Shown piece after piece: positions 41,730 through 50,486 of a stretch of 64,000 nucleotides of DNA. How positions within the stretch are numbered: the first letter of the stretch is position 1; each line of letters starts with the position of its first letter. The stretch is from NCBI GenBank assembly GCA_022241605.1, contig JAKOMQ010000014.1:1-64000 (forward strand), read 5' to 3'. Position numbers and translations under genes: made by a program. Source of the DNA: Aquimonas sp. (GTDB taxonomy: Bacteria; Pseudomonadota; Gammaproteobacteria; Xanthomonadales; Xanthomonadaceae). The notes under the pieces were generated by a model. That model did no database searches. It saw only the letters and a list, made by a program, of their open reading frames with translations, and was not told the DNA's origin.

Positions 41730-43256
41730 TCAAAACAACTCCCCCTGCGGCGAAGCCGGCGCCGCGCGCTGCTCCACGCGCCGGCGTCGACTGCCGTGGC
41801 GCTCCAGCACCTCACGGTTCAGCCGCGACAGCTCGGGCTGGCTGCGCCGCCACTCCGCCAGGCGCGCGCGCGCCTCGCGCGCGGCCTGGGCATGGTCGAG
41901 CAGGGGCAGCGGGTAGTCGCGGCCCAGCTTCAGCCCGTAGCGCTGCTGCTGGGCGCTGCCCATCTTCCAGGGCTCGTGGATCCAGGGCGCCGGCACGGCC
42001 GCCAGCTCGGGCACCCAGCGGCGGATGAAGACGCCGTCCGGGTCCTGATCCAGCGACTGCTTCACCGGGCTGTACATGCGCGGGATGTTGATGCCGGTGA
42101 CCCCGGACTGCATCTGCACCTGGCTGTAGTGGATGCCGGGCTCGTAATCGTTGAAGCAGCGCGCGAGGTGCAGGCCCGGCTGGCGCCAGTGCAGCCACAG
42201 CTGCCAGGCCGCGATCGCGACCAGCATGGCGCGCATGCGGAAGTTGAGCCAGCCGGTGTGGACCAGGGCGCGCATGCAGGCATCCACGAACGGCCAGCCG
42301 GTGTGCCCGCTTGCCCAGGCCTCGAAACGCATCGCATCGAAGTCGGACTCGCGCAGGCCGTCGTAGCCGCGGTTGACGTTGTGGAACTCGATCGCCGGCT
42401 CGGTCTCCAGCTTCTGGATGAAGTGGCAGTGCCAGTGCAGGCGCGACTCGAAGCTGGCCAGCGCCCGCGGCCACTGGCCGCGCTGGTCCTTCGGCAGCGC
42501 CTTCAGTTCGGCTGCACGACCGCGGGCGGCGTGCACGGCCTCGCGCAGCGAAAGGCAGCCCCAGGCCAGATGCGTGGACAGCCGCGAACAGGCGCGCGCC
42601 GCCGACAGCGGGCTCGACATCTCGCGGCTGTAGTGCTCGCCGCGGCGGTGCAGGAAGCCGTCGAGGCAACGCAGGGCCGAAGCGCGCCCGGCAGCCTGCA
42701 GGACCGGCACCGGCGTGGGCGCATTCAGCCCCGGCGGCCACTCCGGCAATGCGCCAGGCTCCAGGCCCAACGGCGTAAGCGCGCTCGGCGCGGGAATCTG
42801 CGCTTCGGCCATCAGCCCCTCCCACTGCCGCACCCAGTGCTGGCGCCGCTTCAGCCCACGCACCACGCCGAACTGCCGCCACTGCCGGAACGCGATGCCG
42901 CGCGCCCGGCACCAGGCCGCCACTGCACGGTCACGGGCGAAGGTCCAGCCGTTGCCGGTCTCCTCGTGGGCGTGGACGGCATCGAACGGCTGCTGCGCAT
43001 GCAGGGCCTCAAGCACCGCACAGGCCTCACCCGCGCGCAGCAGCAGGGGCTGACCCAACCCGCCGAGCGCACCGCGCAGCTCGAGCAGTGCCGGCCGCAG
43101 CACCTGCCAATGGCGCGCGGACACATCCGGCTGCGCCCAATAGCCCGGCTCCAGCAGGAATACAGGCAGCACCGCGCCGCGCGCAGCGGCCGCGGCCAGC
43201 GGGGCGTGGTCGTGCACGCGCAGGTCGCGTTTGAACCAGACGAGGGTGGTGGGCAT
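41730..43256 (-). CDS. Deoxyribodipyrimidine photolyase/cryptochrome family protein
   Basis: A 508-residue flavoprotein. The N-terminal antenna-binding domain begins MPTTLVWFKRDLRVHDHAPL. The C-terminal FAD domain contains WPFVDACMRALVHTGWLNFR, RMRAMLVAIAAWQLW and the loop FNDYEPGIHYSQVQMQSG. Photolyases repair UV pyrimidine dimers with blue light. The family includes cryptochromes without repair activity, and I cannot exclude that here. The start at 43256 matches the conserved N-terminus; upstream in-frame ATGs at 43319 and 43349 would add unrelated residues. Confidence 0.88.
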   Translation of the reverse strand: MPTTLVWFKRDLRVHDHAPLAAAAARGAVLPVFLLEPGYWAQPDVSARHWQVLRPALLELRGALGGLGQPLLLRAGEACAVLEALHAQQPFDAVHAHEETGNGWTFARDRAVAAWCRARGIAFRQWRQFGVVRGLKRRQHWVRQWEGLMAEAQIPAPSALTPLGLEPGALPEWPPGLNAPTPVPVLQAAGRASALRCLDGFLHRRGEHYSREMSSPLSAARACSRLSTHLAWGCLSLREAVHAARGRAAELKALPKDQRGQWPRALASFESRLHWHCHFIQKLETEPAIEFHNVNRGYDGLRESDFDAMRFEAWASGHTGWPFVDACMRALVHTGWLNFRMRAMLVAIAAWQLWLHWRQPGLHLARCFNDYEPGIHYSQVQMQSGVTGINIPRMYSPVKQSLDQDPDGVFIRRWVPELAAVPAPWIHEPWKMGSAQQQRYGLKLGRDYPLPLLDHAQAAREARARLAEWRRSQPELSRLNREVLERHGSRRRRVEQRAAPASPQGELF

Positions 43257-43405
43257 GGCGCCAGTGTCGGCAGGCGCGCTTGCAGTCGGTGTGAACCGCC
43301 ATCGCCTGCGGTCCGTCATGGGGCGATTGGCTGGAACTCGGCGAGCCAAAGGGGGACGTACACTGCGCGCCGACGCTCTCCGCTACGAAAAGACAACCCG
43401 CGACG

Positions 43406-44338
43406 ATGAATGATAGCTCGACCCGGTTCATGCCCCTTTTGAGGAGACGAGTCCGTTCCGCCCTGGAGCTGTTCCTGCTTCCTGGGCTGATCGCGGTCCT
43501 GCCATGGCCGCTTGGGCTGCGGGTAGCCCATCGAGTCGCGCGCTGGGCCTTCCTGTATCGAAGTGAGGTGGAGCTGGCGACGGCCGAGGCCAGTCGCCTT
43601 GGATTCGCCGCCGAGCCCGCCGCCTTCGCTAAGCGGGTGCGCCTGCGCCTGCTGGTGGATGTGATCGATGGCTACCAGACGGTGCTGCGCGGCGATCGCT
43701 ACGTGCGCCGCTGGGTGGAGGTCCGCGGCGACCCCCTGCCCGAATCCGGCCCCCTGTTGTTCGCAGGGCTGCACCATGGCTGCGGATTCTGGTTCCTGCC
43801 AGCCATGCGCCTGCGCAAGCTCGGACCCTCGATTATTGCGCCACGGGTGGACCATCTAACCTCCAACAGCGGTCGCCTCGAGGCGACCTTCCTGCGCCTG
43901 CGGCTGCGGCTGATTTCAAGGGCCGCCGGCAAGCCCCTCGTGCACCGCGGCGGCGCGGCTGACGGGCTGGGCGCGATCCTCTCCGCGGGCGGCGTAGGCT
44001 TCGGACTGCCCGATATTCCCACCTCCAGGCCCGATGCTGTCACGGTTGAGATCGCCGGACTGCGTTGTCGACTCGCGCAGGGGCTCTACGAAATCGCGCT
44101 GAAGCAATCCGCGCCGATCTACTTCTTCACCACCGACACCGACCTCGACAGCGGGCAGCGCTGGGTACTGATCCAGCGCTGCGGAGCCACGGATGCGATC
44201 TCGGCGACTCGCGAGTACGCGCGATTCCTTAGCGACGCCATCGAACGCGACCCTACCGGATGGCGCTTCTGGACAATCGTTCGGCAGCTTTTGGTAGCGA
44301 CCGAGGTCGTCGGCCAGGCTAGCTCCGAGCCGGGCTGA
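43406..44338 (+). CDS. LpxL-like acyltransferase, catalytic motif degenerate
   Basis: A 310-residue protein resembling the lipid A biosynthesis acyltransferase family, with a hydrophobic N-terminus (LELFLLPGLIAVLPWPLG) and the core strand PLLFAGLHHGCGFWFLPAM. The family active site is HX4(D/E). Here neither His of LHHGCGFW is followed by an acidic residue at the right distance. The second block (SIIAPRVDHLTSNSGR) and GKPLVHRGGAADGLGAIL are recognisable. It may be an inactive relative or use another residue. It is divergent from the photolyase gene. Confidence 0.65.
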   Translation: MNDSSTRFMPLLRRRVRSALELFLLPGLIAVLPWPLGLRVAHRVARWAFLYRSEVELATAEASRLGFAAEPAAFAKRVRLRLLVDVIDGYQTVLRGDRYVRRWVEVRGDPLPESGPLLFAGLHHGCGFWFLPAMRLRKLGPSIIAPRVDHLTSNSGRLEATFLRLRLRLISRAAGKPLVHRGGAADGLGAILSAGGVGFGLPDIPTSRPDAVTVEIAGLRCRLAQGLYEIALKQSAPIYFFTTDTDLDSGQRWVLIQRCGATDAISATREYARFLSDAIERDPTGWRFWTIVRQLLVATEVVGQASSEPG

Positions 44339-44481
44339 AGCAACCGCGGCACGATCCGAGCGTTGCCTGCACCGGGTCGGCACCACGACGTCGAAGCGGC
44401 GTCGCCTAGGCCGCGTGAGCGGTTGAACCAACACAGAGACGACGCGCTATAACGGTGGCTCCGGGACCGCACTCAATCAAT

Positions 44482-45330
44482 TCAAGGCTCGCGATGAGGC
44501 GATTCCGGGGGCTCCCGCGAAGACTCCAGGCGCCGCGGCGGAAATCGCAGCAGCACGCCGCGGCCCGTCTCGTCCTGCGGCTGTCCCGCGCGCAGGCTGC
44601 CGGGGCCGCTCCACAGCGGCTTGACCTCAAGCGGGGCCTGCAGCTCCCAGGTCGAGGCCTCGGCCGCACGCTGTTCGGCCTCCAGCTCCTCCTCGATCTC
44701 CCAGCTGTAGCGCTTGCGCGGCGGCAGCGGGTCCAGCCGGCGCCAGAGCAGGCCGGCGGCGAAGCCGAACAGGCCGCCGGCGAGGTGGTACTCCCAGCTG
44801 ACGCCGGGCTCGCGCGGCAGCACGGTCAGCAGCATGCCGCCGTAGAGGAAGAAGGCGATGAAGCCGGTGGCCACGGCCACGCGGTCGCGGCGGGTGATGC
44901 CGAGTGCGAGGATCAGGAACATCAGGCCGTGGGTGAGCCCGCTGGCGCCGATGTGGTGGGAAGGCCGACCGAACAGCCACACCGCCAGGCCCGCCGCCAC
45001 CCAGATCAGCGGCAGCGCCCGCCAGCCGGCGCGCGGAAACGAGGCGAATACCAGGGTGCCCAGCACCAGCAGTGCGAAGCTGTTGCCCAGCAGATGGGCG
45101 AAGGAGCCGTGGATCAGCGGCGCAGTGAGTACGCCGATCAGGCCCGAGAGCTCGCCCGGATACGTGCCCAGACCACTGAAGGAGGTGTCGAGGAACATCT
45201 CCAGTGCCTTGATCCACCACAGCCCGATGACGAACCCCGCACTGAGCAGCAGGCCGCTGCGGAAGCGTCGACGGTCGAGCTCGGCCTGCTGGCGCGGGTC
45301 CGGGTGGGTTTCGTGCAGGGGCAGGTCCAT
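44482..45330 (-). CDS. Rhomboid intramembrane serine protease
   Basis: A 282-residue membrane protease that cuts transmembrane substrates. The catalytic serine is S130 in HIGASGLTHG, the catalytic histidine H182 in YHLAGGLFG, and the oxyanion residues are H79 and N83 in HLLGNSF. About 80 C-terminal residues are cytoplasmic, charged and low-complexity (SWEIEEELEAEQRAAEAS). Substrate unknown. It is divergent from the mla operon. Confidence 0.9.
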   Translation of the reverse strand: MDLPLHETHPDPRQQAELDRRRFRSGLLLSAGFVIGLWWIKALEMFLDTSFSGLGTYPGELSGLIGVLTAPLIHGSFAHLLGNSFALLVLGTLVFASFPRAGWRALPLIWVAAGLAVWLFGRPSHHIGASGLTHGLMFLILALGITRRDRVAVATGFIAFFLYGGMLLTVLPREPGVSWEYHLAGGLFGFAAGLLWRRLDPLPPRKRYSWEIEEELEAEQRAAEASTWELQAPLEVKPLWSGPGSLRAGQPQDETGRGVLLRFPPRRLESSREPPESPHREP

Positions 45331-45623
45331 GGTGGAAAAGGTTGGGGGCGCGTTCAGGGCATGGCAAGGGCGAGGCTGCTGGCTTCGCTGTGAAACCCGC
45401 GCTTTCAGCCGGGCTTCATCCGGACGGACACTCCCGCAGGTGACCCAAGCCATTGACGCAGTGCGTCTTTCCGATCATTCAATCGGACCGGATGCGCGCC
45501 GAGGCAGGCGACACCGCGGGCCGGGCTCACGTGCTTTTGGCTTTGCCGCACTGCGGCAGGGCTAAGATGCGCGCCTTCATCAATGTTCACACGCGCCTGC
45601 CCGAGGGCAGGCCTGAGTACCGC

Positions 45624-46424
45624 ATGCCTGACGCCGATACCGCCATCGAGTTCGACCGGGTCACCCTGGCTCGCGGCCCACGCACGATTCTGCGCGAGGC
45701 CTCGGTGTGCGTGCCCGCCGGCAAGGTGACCGCGGTGATCGGTCCCTCGGGCGCCGGCAAGTCGACCCTGCTGCACGCGGTGACCGGCGAGCTGGAGCCC
45801 AGCGCCGGGCACGTACGCGTGCTCGACCACATGCATCCGACGCGCAGCCGGGCCGAGCTGTTCCGCCTGCGACGGCGCATGGGGGTGCTGCTGCAGGGCA
45901 ACGGCCTGCTGACGGACCTGTCCACCTTCGAGAACGTGGCGCTGCCGCTGCGCGAGCACACCCGCTTGCCGGAGCCGCTGCTGCGCGAACTGGTGGAGAT
46001 CAAGCTCAACGCGGTTGGCTTGGCAGAGGCAGGCGCGCTGACGCCGCAGGAGCTCTCCGGCGGTATGGCGCGACGGGTGGCGCTGGCGCGTGCGCTGGTG
46101 CTGGACCCGCCCCTGATGCTGTACGACGAGCCGCTGACCGGGCTGGACCCGATTGCCTGCGGGGTGATCCTGGCGCTGATCCGCCGGCTCAACGACAGCC
46201 TGGGCTTGACCAGCCTCGTGATCACCCACCACGTGGCCGAAAGCCTGGAAATGGCCGACCACGTGATTGTGGTGGCGAATGCCGGGATCGCCTTTTCCGG
46301 CAGCACCGCCGAGCTCACCCGCAGCGAAGACCCGCTGCTGCGTCAGTTCCTGGACGGCAGCCCGGACGGGCCGATCGGCTTCGACTACCGGCGCGGCGCC
46401 GGCACGGAAGCCACCCATGCGTGA
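45624..46424 (+). CDS. mlaF: Phospholipid ABC transporter ATPase MlaF
   Basis: A 266-residue ATPase of the Mla system, which returns misplaced phospholipids from the outer leaflet of the outer membrane. Walker A is GPSGAGKST, the signature LSGGMARR, Walker B LMLYDEP and the H-loop ITHH. The Q-loop reads VLLQGNGL. The ATG at 45624 gives the usual length (E. coli 269). An ATG at 45567 would add 19 residues. The stop overlaps the mlaE start by eight bases. Confidence 0.94.
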   Translation: MPDADTAIEFDRVTLARGPRTILREASVCVPAGKVTAVIGPSGAGKSTLLHAVTGELEPSAGHVRVLDHMHPTRSRAELFRLRRRMGVLLQGNGLLTDLSTFENVALPLREHTRLPEPLLRELVEIKLNAVGLAEAGALTPQELSGGMARRVALARALVLDPPLMLYDEPLTGLDPIACGVILALIRRLNDSLGLTSLVITHHVAESLEMADHVIVVANAGIAFSGSTAELTRSEDPLLRQFLDGSPDGPIGFDYRRGAGTEATHA

Positions 46425-47157
46425 GCAACTGCGCGCGCTTGGCCGGATGGGCCTGTTCCTGCTGCGCATTCTCGGCTCGATCCGCCCGGGTCACGGCCTG
46501 TTTCGCGACACGGCGGTGCAGGTGTATTCGATCGGTGCCCGCTCAGTCTCGATCGTCGCAGTGGGCGGCGCTTTCGTGGGCCTGGTGCTGGCCCTGCAGG
46601 GCTACCGGACGCTCACCACGTTTGGCGCCGGCAGCTCGCTGGGCACCCTGCTCGGTCTGACCCTGTTCCGCGAACTGGGCCCGGTGCTGGCGGCAATCCT
46701 GTTCTGCGGGCGCGCGGGCTCGGCGATGGCCGCCGAGCTGGGCCTGATGCGCGCCACTGATCAAATCACCGCACTTTCGATGATGGCCATCGACCCGGTG
46801 CGCAAGGTGGTGGCGCCGCGTTTTCTGGCGGGCGTGATCAGCCTGCCGCTGCTGACCATGGTGTTCTGCGCCTTCGCGATTCTCGGGGGCTGGATCCAGG
46901 CCGTGCTCGTGTTGGGCCTGGACAGCGGCTTCTACTGGGGCTCGCTGCAGCAGAGCATCGACCTGGTCGACGACTTCGGCCAGGCGGTGGTGAAGTCGCT
47001 GTTCTTCGGCGTCGCCACCACCCTCATTGCCACCCACGCCGGCTACCACGCGCCGCCGACCATCGAGGGCACCTCGGTGGCGACTACCCAGTCGGTGGTG
47101 ATGGGTTCGCTGATGGTGCTGTTCCTCACCTTCATCCTCACTGCCACCCTCTACTGA
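46417..47157 (+). CDS. mlaE: Phospholipid ABC transporter permease MlaE
   Basis: A 246-residue inner-membrane permease with about five helices. It starts with an amphipathic segment (LRALGRMGLFLLRILGSIRP). The family core is FRELGPVLAAILFCGRAGSAMAAELGLMRATDQITAL. It pairs with MlaF and MlaD. Overlap with mlaF shows coupled translation. Confidence 0.95.
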   Translation: MREQLRALGRMGLFLLRILGSIRPGHGLFRDTAVQVYSIGARSVSIVAVGGAFVGLVLALQGYRTLTTFGAGSSLGTLLGLTLFRELGPVLAAILFCGRAGSAMAAELGLMRATDQITALSMMAIDPVRKVVAPRFLAGVISLPLLTMVFCAFAILGGWIQAVLVLGLDSGFYWGSLQQSIDLVDDFGQAVVKSLFFGVATTLIATHAGYHAPPTIEGTSVATTQSVVMGSLMVLFLTFILTATLY

Positions 47158-47166
47158 GAGCCTGCC

Positions 47167-47655
47167 ATGGCCACATCGTCCAAGATCGAATGGAGCGTCG
47201 GGCTGTTCATCCTGATGGGATTCGCATGCGCGTTCGCGCTGGCGTTCGCCTCCACCAATGCCGGTGGCGGGCTGCGCGGCGAGACCTACACGGTGATCGC
47301 GCGCTTCACCAATGCCGGTGACCTCAAGCCGCGCTCGCCGGTGCGCATCGCCGGGGTCAAGATCGGCGAGGTGACTTCGATCACCCTCGACCCGGACAGC
47401 TTCGACGCCATCGCCACCCTGCGCCTGAGCCGTTCCGCCGGCGAGATCCCCGCCGATACGGCGGCGGCGATCTACACCAGCGGCCTGCTCGGCGACCGCT
47501 ACATCGGGCTCGCCCCAGGCGGCGACCCTGTCGCCCTGCTGCAGGGCGACGAGATTCTGCTGACCCAGTCTGCCGTGGTGCTTGAGCAGCTGATTGGACA
47601 ATTCGTTTTCGGCAACACTGCCGCCACAGACGGCGGCGGCGGCGACAGCCGATGA
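47167..47655 (+). CDS. mlaD: MCE-domain lipid carrier MlaD
   Basis: A 162-residue protein with one N-terminal membrane helix (WSVGLFILMGFACAFALAFAS) and a single MCE domain (YTVIARFTNAGDLKPRSPVRIAGVKIGEV, described by key parts: FTNAGDL and VRIAGVKIG). In Mla it forms a hexamer that holds lipid in the periplasm. The C-terminus after the MCE domain is Gly/Asp-rich (NTAATDGGGGDSR). Confidence 0.94.
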   Translation: MATSSKIEWSVGLFILMGFACAFALAFASTNAGGGLRGETYTVIARFTNAGDLKPRSPVRIAGVKIGEVTSITLDPDSFDAIATLRLSRSAGEIPADTAAAIYTSGLLGDRYIGLAPGGDPVALLQGDEILLTQSAVVLEQLIGQFVFGNTAATDGGGGDSR

Positions 47656-47683
47656 TGCCCCCAAGGACCCGGGAGACCCCACC

Positions 47684-48298
47684 ATGAAGTTCCAGACTGT
47701 TGCTTTCGCGAATCTGATCCTCGCTGCCCTGCTGAGCCTGCCGACGCTGGCCACCGCACGCCCCGGCGCCATCATCGAGGAGCGTACGCGCAGCGTGCTC
47801 TCCACCCTGGTCGCCGAGCGCGATGCCTTCGATGCCGACCGCGCTCGGCTCGAAGCCTTCGTCGAAAGCGAACTCGACGCTCTGTTCGATCGCGAGTATT
47901 CGGCCCGCCTGGTGCTTGGTCGACACGGCCGCGGCGTGGCCCCCGAGAAAATCTCGGCCTTTGCCGACGCCCTGATCAAGAGCCTGCTCAAGCGCTACGG
48001 CGAAGCCCTGCTGGAGGCCGATCCTTCGGTCGAGGTGCGCGTCACCGGCGAGACCGACCTGCGCGGCGGCCAGATCGTGCGCGTGGCCAGCGAGATCCTG
48101 CGCCGCGGCGGCGCACCGGTGAAGGTGGACTACCTGTTCCGCCCGGTCGGCGACGACTGGCTGGTGTTCGACGTCATCGTCGAAGGCGTGTCCTACGTGC
48201 AGACCTTCCGCACCCAGTTCGATGAGCGCATGCGCCGGCAGAGTATCGACGAAGTGATCGAGGGCCTGAACCGCGGCGAGATCGATGTCGAGGGTTGA
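47684..48298 (+). CDS. mlaC: Periplasmic phospholipid shuttle MlaC
   Basis: A 204-residue exported protein: signal peptide MKFQTVAFANLILAALLSLP, then TLATA. The MlaC fold is seen in DREYSARLVLGRHGRGV, FADALIKSLLKRYGEALL and VDYLFRPVGDDWLVFDVIVE. It carries phospholipid between MlaA and MlaFEDB. It begins 28 bp after mlaD and overlaps mlaB by 14 bp. Confidence 0.94.
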   Translation: MKFQTVAFANLILAALLSLPTLATARPGAIIEERTRSVLSTLVAERDAFDADRARLEAFVESELDALFDREYSARLVLGRHGRGVAPEKISAFADALIKSLLKRYGEALLEADPSVEVRVTGETDLRGGQIVRVASEILRRGGAPVKVDYLFRPVGDDWLVFDVIVEGVSYVQTFRTQFDERMRRQSIDEVIEGLNRGEIDVEG

Positions 48299-48596
48299 GC
48301 GCGAGGCACTGTCGATCGAGCGTGACGGCAGCGCCCTGCGCCTGTCGGGTCGCCTTGACATCGACTCGGCGCCGGCGCTGCTCGAGCAGGCCCTGCCGAT
48401 GCTCAAGCGCCTGGAGCGCGTCGAGCTTGGCGGCTTGAGCGATATCGACAGCGCGGGAGTCGCCAGCCTGCGCCTGCTGCAGCGCTGGGCGACGGACGCC
48501 GGCAGCACGCTGTCGCTGCAGCAGCCACCGCCACGCTTCGCAGCGATCTGCGCTGCGCATCGGCTTGACCCAGGCGAATGGGCCGGGCGCAACTGA
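48285..48596 (+). CDS. mlaB: STAS-domain subunit MlaB
   Basis: A 103-residue cytoplasmic STAS protein that binds and stabilises MlaF. The conserved serine loop is LSDIDSAGVASLRLLQRW near residue 52. The whole protein is one STAS domain. The start overlaps mlaC. Confidence 0.9.
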   Translation: MSRVEREALSIERDGSALRLSGRLDIDSAPALLEQALPMLKRLERVELGGLSDIDSAGVASLRLLQRWATDAGSTLSLQQPPPRFAAICAAHRLDPGEWAGRN

Positions 48597-48663
48597 TATG
48601 CCGCGCGCCCGCTTTCAGATCGCTCAACCGAGGCCTGCAGTAAGGCCACGCAAGGAGGCACCC

Positions 48664-49464
48664 ATGCGCCACAATCCACTCTTCACCGCGGCGCTGCTGC
48701 TTGCCACCCTGGCCGCCGCGCCTGCAGCCCTTGCCCAACAGGAAACACCGCTGGAAGAGCCGCTGACTACGCCGGCCAACGACTCCATGAGCGACCTCGA
48801 CCCTTGGCAGGGTTTCAACCGTCGCATGCACACCTTGAACATGGGCGTCGACCGCATCGTGTTCAGGCCCGCAGCCGTCGGATACCAGAAGGTGACGCCG
48901 CCGGTGGTCCGCGCCGGAGTCAGCAACTTCTTCCGTAATCTCGGCCAGCCCGTGGTGGCGCTGAACCTGCTGCTGCAGGGCCGACCGGGACAGGCCGGCA
49001 CCGCATTGGGGCGCTTCGGATTCAACGCCGCGCTGGGCTTCGGCGGCTTTCTCGATCCAGCCAGCAGCGCAAACATCCCTTTTCGGGACGCGGACATCGG
49101 CCAGACCCTGGGTCGTTACGGATGGAAACGCTCGCGCTATCTGGTGATGCCCCTGTTCGGCCCCGGCACCGTCCGGGATGTCGGCGGCCGCCTTACCACC
49201 ACTCGGATCAGCCCGATCAGTCGACTGGCCAGCGAAGTCGGGCCGGGTGTCACCTTCGTGTATGGCCTTGATGCACGCGCCTCCGTGCTCCAGTTCGAGT
49301 CCCTGCTGGCCGAGGCCGAAGACGACTATCTGCTGATCCGCGACGCCTATCTGCAGCGCCGACGCTGCTACATCGACGACTGCAGCGGCGATCTGCCCGA
49401 CTACCTGCTGCCCGACTACGAATACGAACTGCCGGATATCGACTTCCGCATCCTGGGACGCTGA
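48664..49464 (+). CDS. mlaA: Outer-membrane phospholipid-removal protein MlaA (VacJ)
   Basis: A 266-residue protein with the VacJ core: DPWQGFNRRMHTLNMGVDR near residue 42, NLGQPVVALNLLLQG, LGRFGFNAALGFGGFLDPA and MPLFGPGTVRDVGGR. MlaA forms the outer-membrane channel that extracts phospholipids. The signal peptide ends PAALAQQETP and has no lipobox cysteine, unlike the E. coli lipoprotein. AGGAGG upstream of ATG 48664 supports the start. It lies 67 bp after mlaB. Confidence 0.93.
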   Translation: MRHNPLFTAALLLATLAAAPAALAQQETPLEEPLTTPANDSMSDLDPWQGFNRRMHTLNMGVDRIVFRPAAVGYQKVTPPVVRAGVSNFFRNLGQPVVALNLLLQGRPGQAGTALGRFGFNAALGFGGFLDPASSANIPFRDADIGQTLGRYGWKRSRYLVMPLFGPGTVRDVGGRLTTTRISPISRLASEVGPGVTFVYGLDARASVLQFESLLAEAEDDYLLIRDAYLQRRRCYIDDCSGDLPDYLLPDYEYELPDIDFRILGR

Positions 49465-49469
49465 GCGCA

Positions 49470-50069
49470 ATGGCCAATCTGCCTGCCCCCGACCAACTGG
49501 AGAGCGTGCTCGACCAGGCCTGGCAGCAGCTGGCGCTGGGCGCGAGCCGACGTCATTCGCCCTTCCACCAGGGCGTGCTGGCGAGCATCGGCGAGGCCGG
49601 CGTCGACGCCCGTTACGTGGTCCTGCGCGGCGCCGAGCGCAGCAGCCACACCTTGGCATTCCATACGGACCGCCGCTCGCCCAAGTGCGAACAGCTGCTC
49701 AGGCATCCCCAGGTGGCCTGGTGCTTCTTCGGCGACGGCGTGCAGCTGCGCTGCAGCGGTCTGGCCGCACTGCTGGAGGCCGGAGATCCACTCGAAAGCG
49801 CATGGGACCGCACCACCAGCTTCGGCCGCCGCTGCTACCGGGTTGAACAGGCGCCCGGCAGCCGGCTGGACGGTCCGGACAGCGGGCTGCCGGCTTCGGC
49901 GCTGGACCCGAACGAGCCCGCCGAGGCTGCCGACTCCGGCCGCCCCAACTTCGCCCGCGTCGAGGTGACCCTTCAGCAGATCGACTGGCTGCACCTCGGC
50001 CATGCCGGCCATCGCCGCGCGCTGTTCGAGGCGGGCGATGGCTGGCAGGGGCGCTGGATCCAGCCCTAG
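49470..50069 (+). CDS. Pyridoxamine 5'-phosphate oxidase-like flavin protein
   Basis: A 199-residue FMN-binding split-barrel protein. Recognisable parts are DARYVVLRGAERSSHTLAFH, FHTDRRSPKCEQLLRHPQVA, and VEVTLQQIDWLHLG near the end. The family includes true PNP oxidases and many proteins of unknown role. The canonical PdxH C-terminus (RLSP-type) is missing, so PdxH activity is doubtful. It starts 5 bp after mlaA and may be read from the mla transcript. Confidence 0.8.
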   Translation: MANLPAPDQLESVLDQAWQQLALGASRRHSPFHQGVLASIGEAGVDARYVVLRGAERSSHTLAFHTDRRSPKCEQLLRHPQVAWCFFGDGVQLRCSGLAALLEAGDPLESAWDRTTSFGRRCYRVEQAPGSRLDGPDSGLPASALDPNEPAEAADSGRPNFARVEVTLQQIDWLHLGHAGHRRALFEAGDGWQGRWIQP

Positions 50070-50486
50070 GGAAGGTCTGATCAGCTCCATACGGTCGCGG
50101 ATCAGACGTCTCGAGTCCGGCGCGGCTCCGTACTCGCTCTCTCCGATGCAAGCACTTGCGCGCTCGCTTCGCGGGCGCGCCATTCATGGCGCTCGGGAAC
50201 CCCCGATGAGTCAGAGCTTGCGTGGCGTGCTGCGCGCGACAAAGCGTCCGCTGGCTGCCGGTGGGGTCGGGTGCGGACCAAGGCGCGAGGAGGAGCCACG
50301 GTGCCGCCGCGGTGACGACGAACAACGCCGAGCCGCGCTCAAGGACGCGCTCAGGCCCTGATTGGCTTTTGCGCGCGGCGCACCCGCCACGCGTCTCCCG
50401 GCGCAGACCCACCCAGCACTTCCGGGGGATGGCGGTGGCGGCATTGGCGCCGCAGCATCTTGGCTTGGTCCGGACGGAGCCTCGCT
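50070..50486. other. 417-bp gap with a dispersed repeat
   Basis: No gene. It contains a 118-bp sequence (50268-50385) related to 61356-61473. The left part has GC-rich inverted repeats such as GCGCGCTCGCTTCGCGGGCGC. The amidase promoter must be within it. Confidence 0.55.
50268..50385 (+). repeat. Dispersed intergenic repeat, copy A
   Basis: Shares blocks in the same order with 61356-61473: AAGGCGCGAG, GACGACGA-CAA, CC-AGCCGC, and TGCGCGCGGC-CACC. I judge the two as clearly related but diverged, over the same 118-bp length. No terminal inverted repeat is obvious. Confidence 0.65.

Noticed and set aside
44339..44481. Possible RNA gene between the acyltransferase-like and rhomboid genes
   Set aside because: No cloverleaf, strong hairpin or conserved motif could be found in this short convergent gap.
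45470..45486. TCCGAT-CATTCA-ATCGGA inverted repeat ahead of mlaF
   Set aside because: The arms are only 6 bp and the sequence is not in an AT-rich promoter context; it is likely chance.
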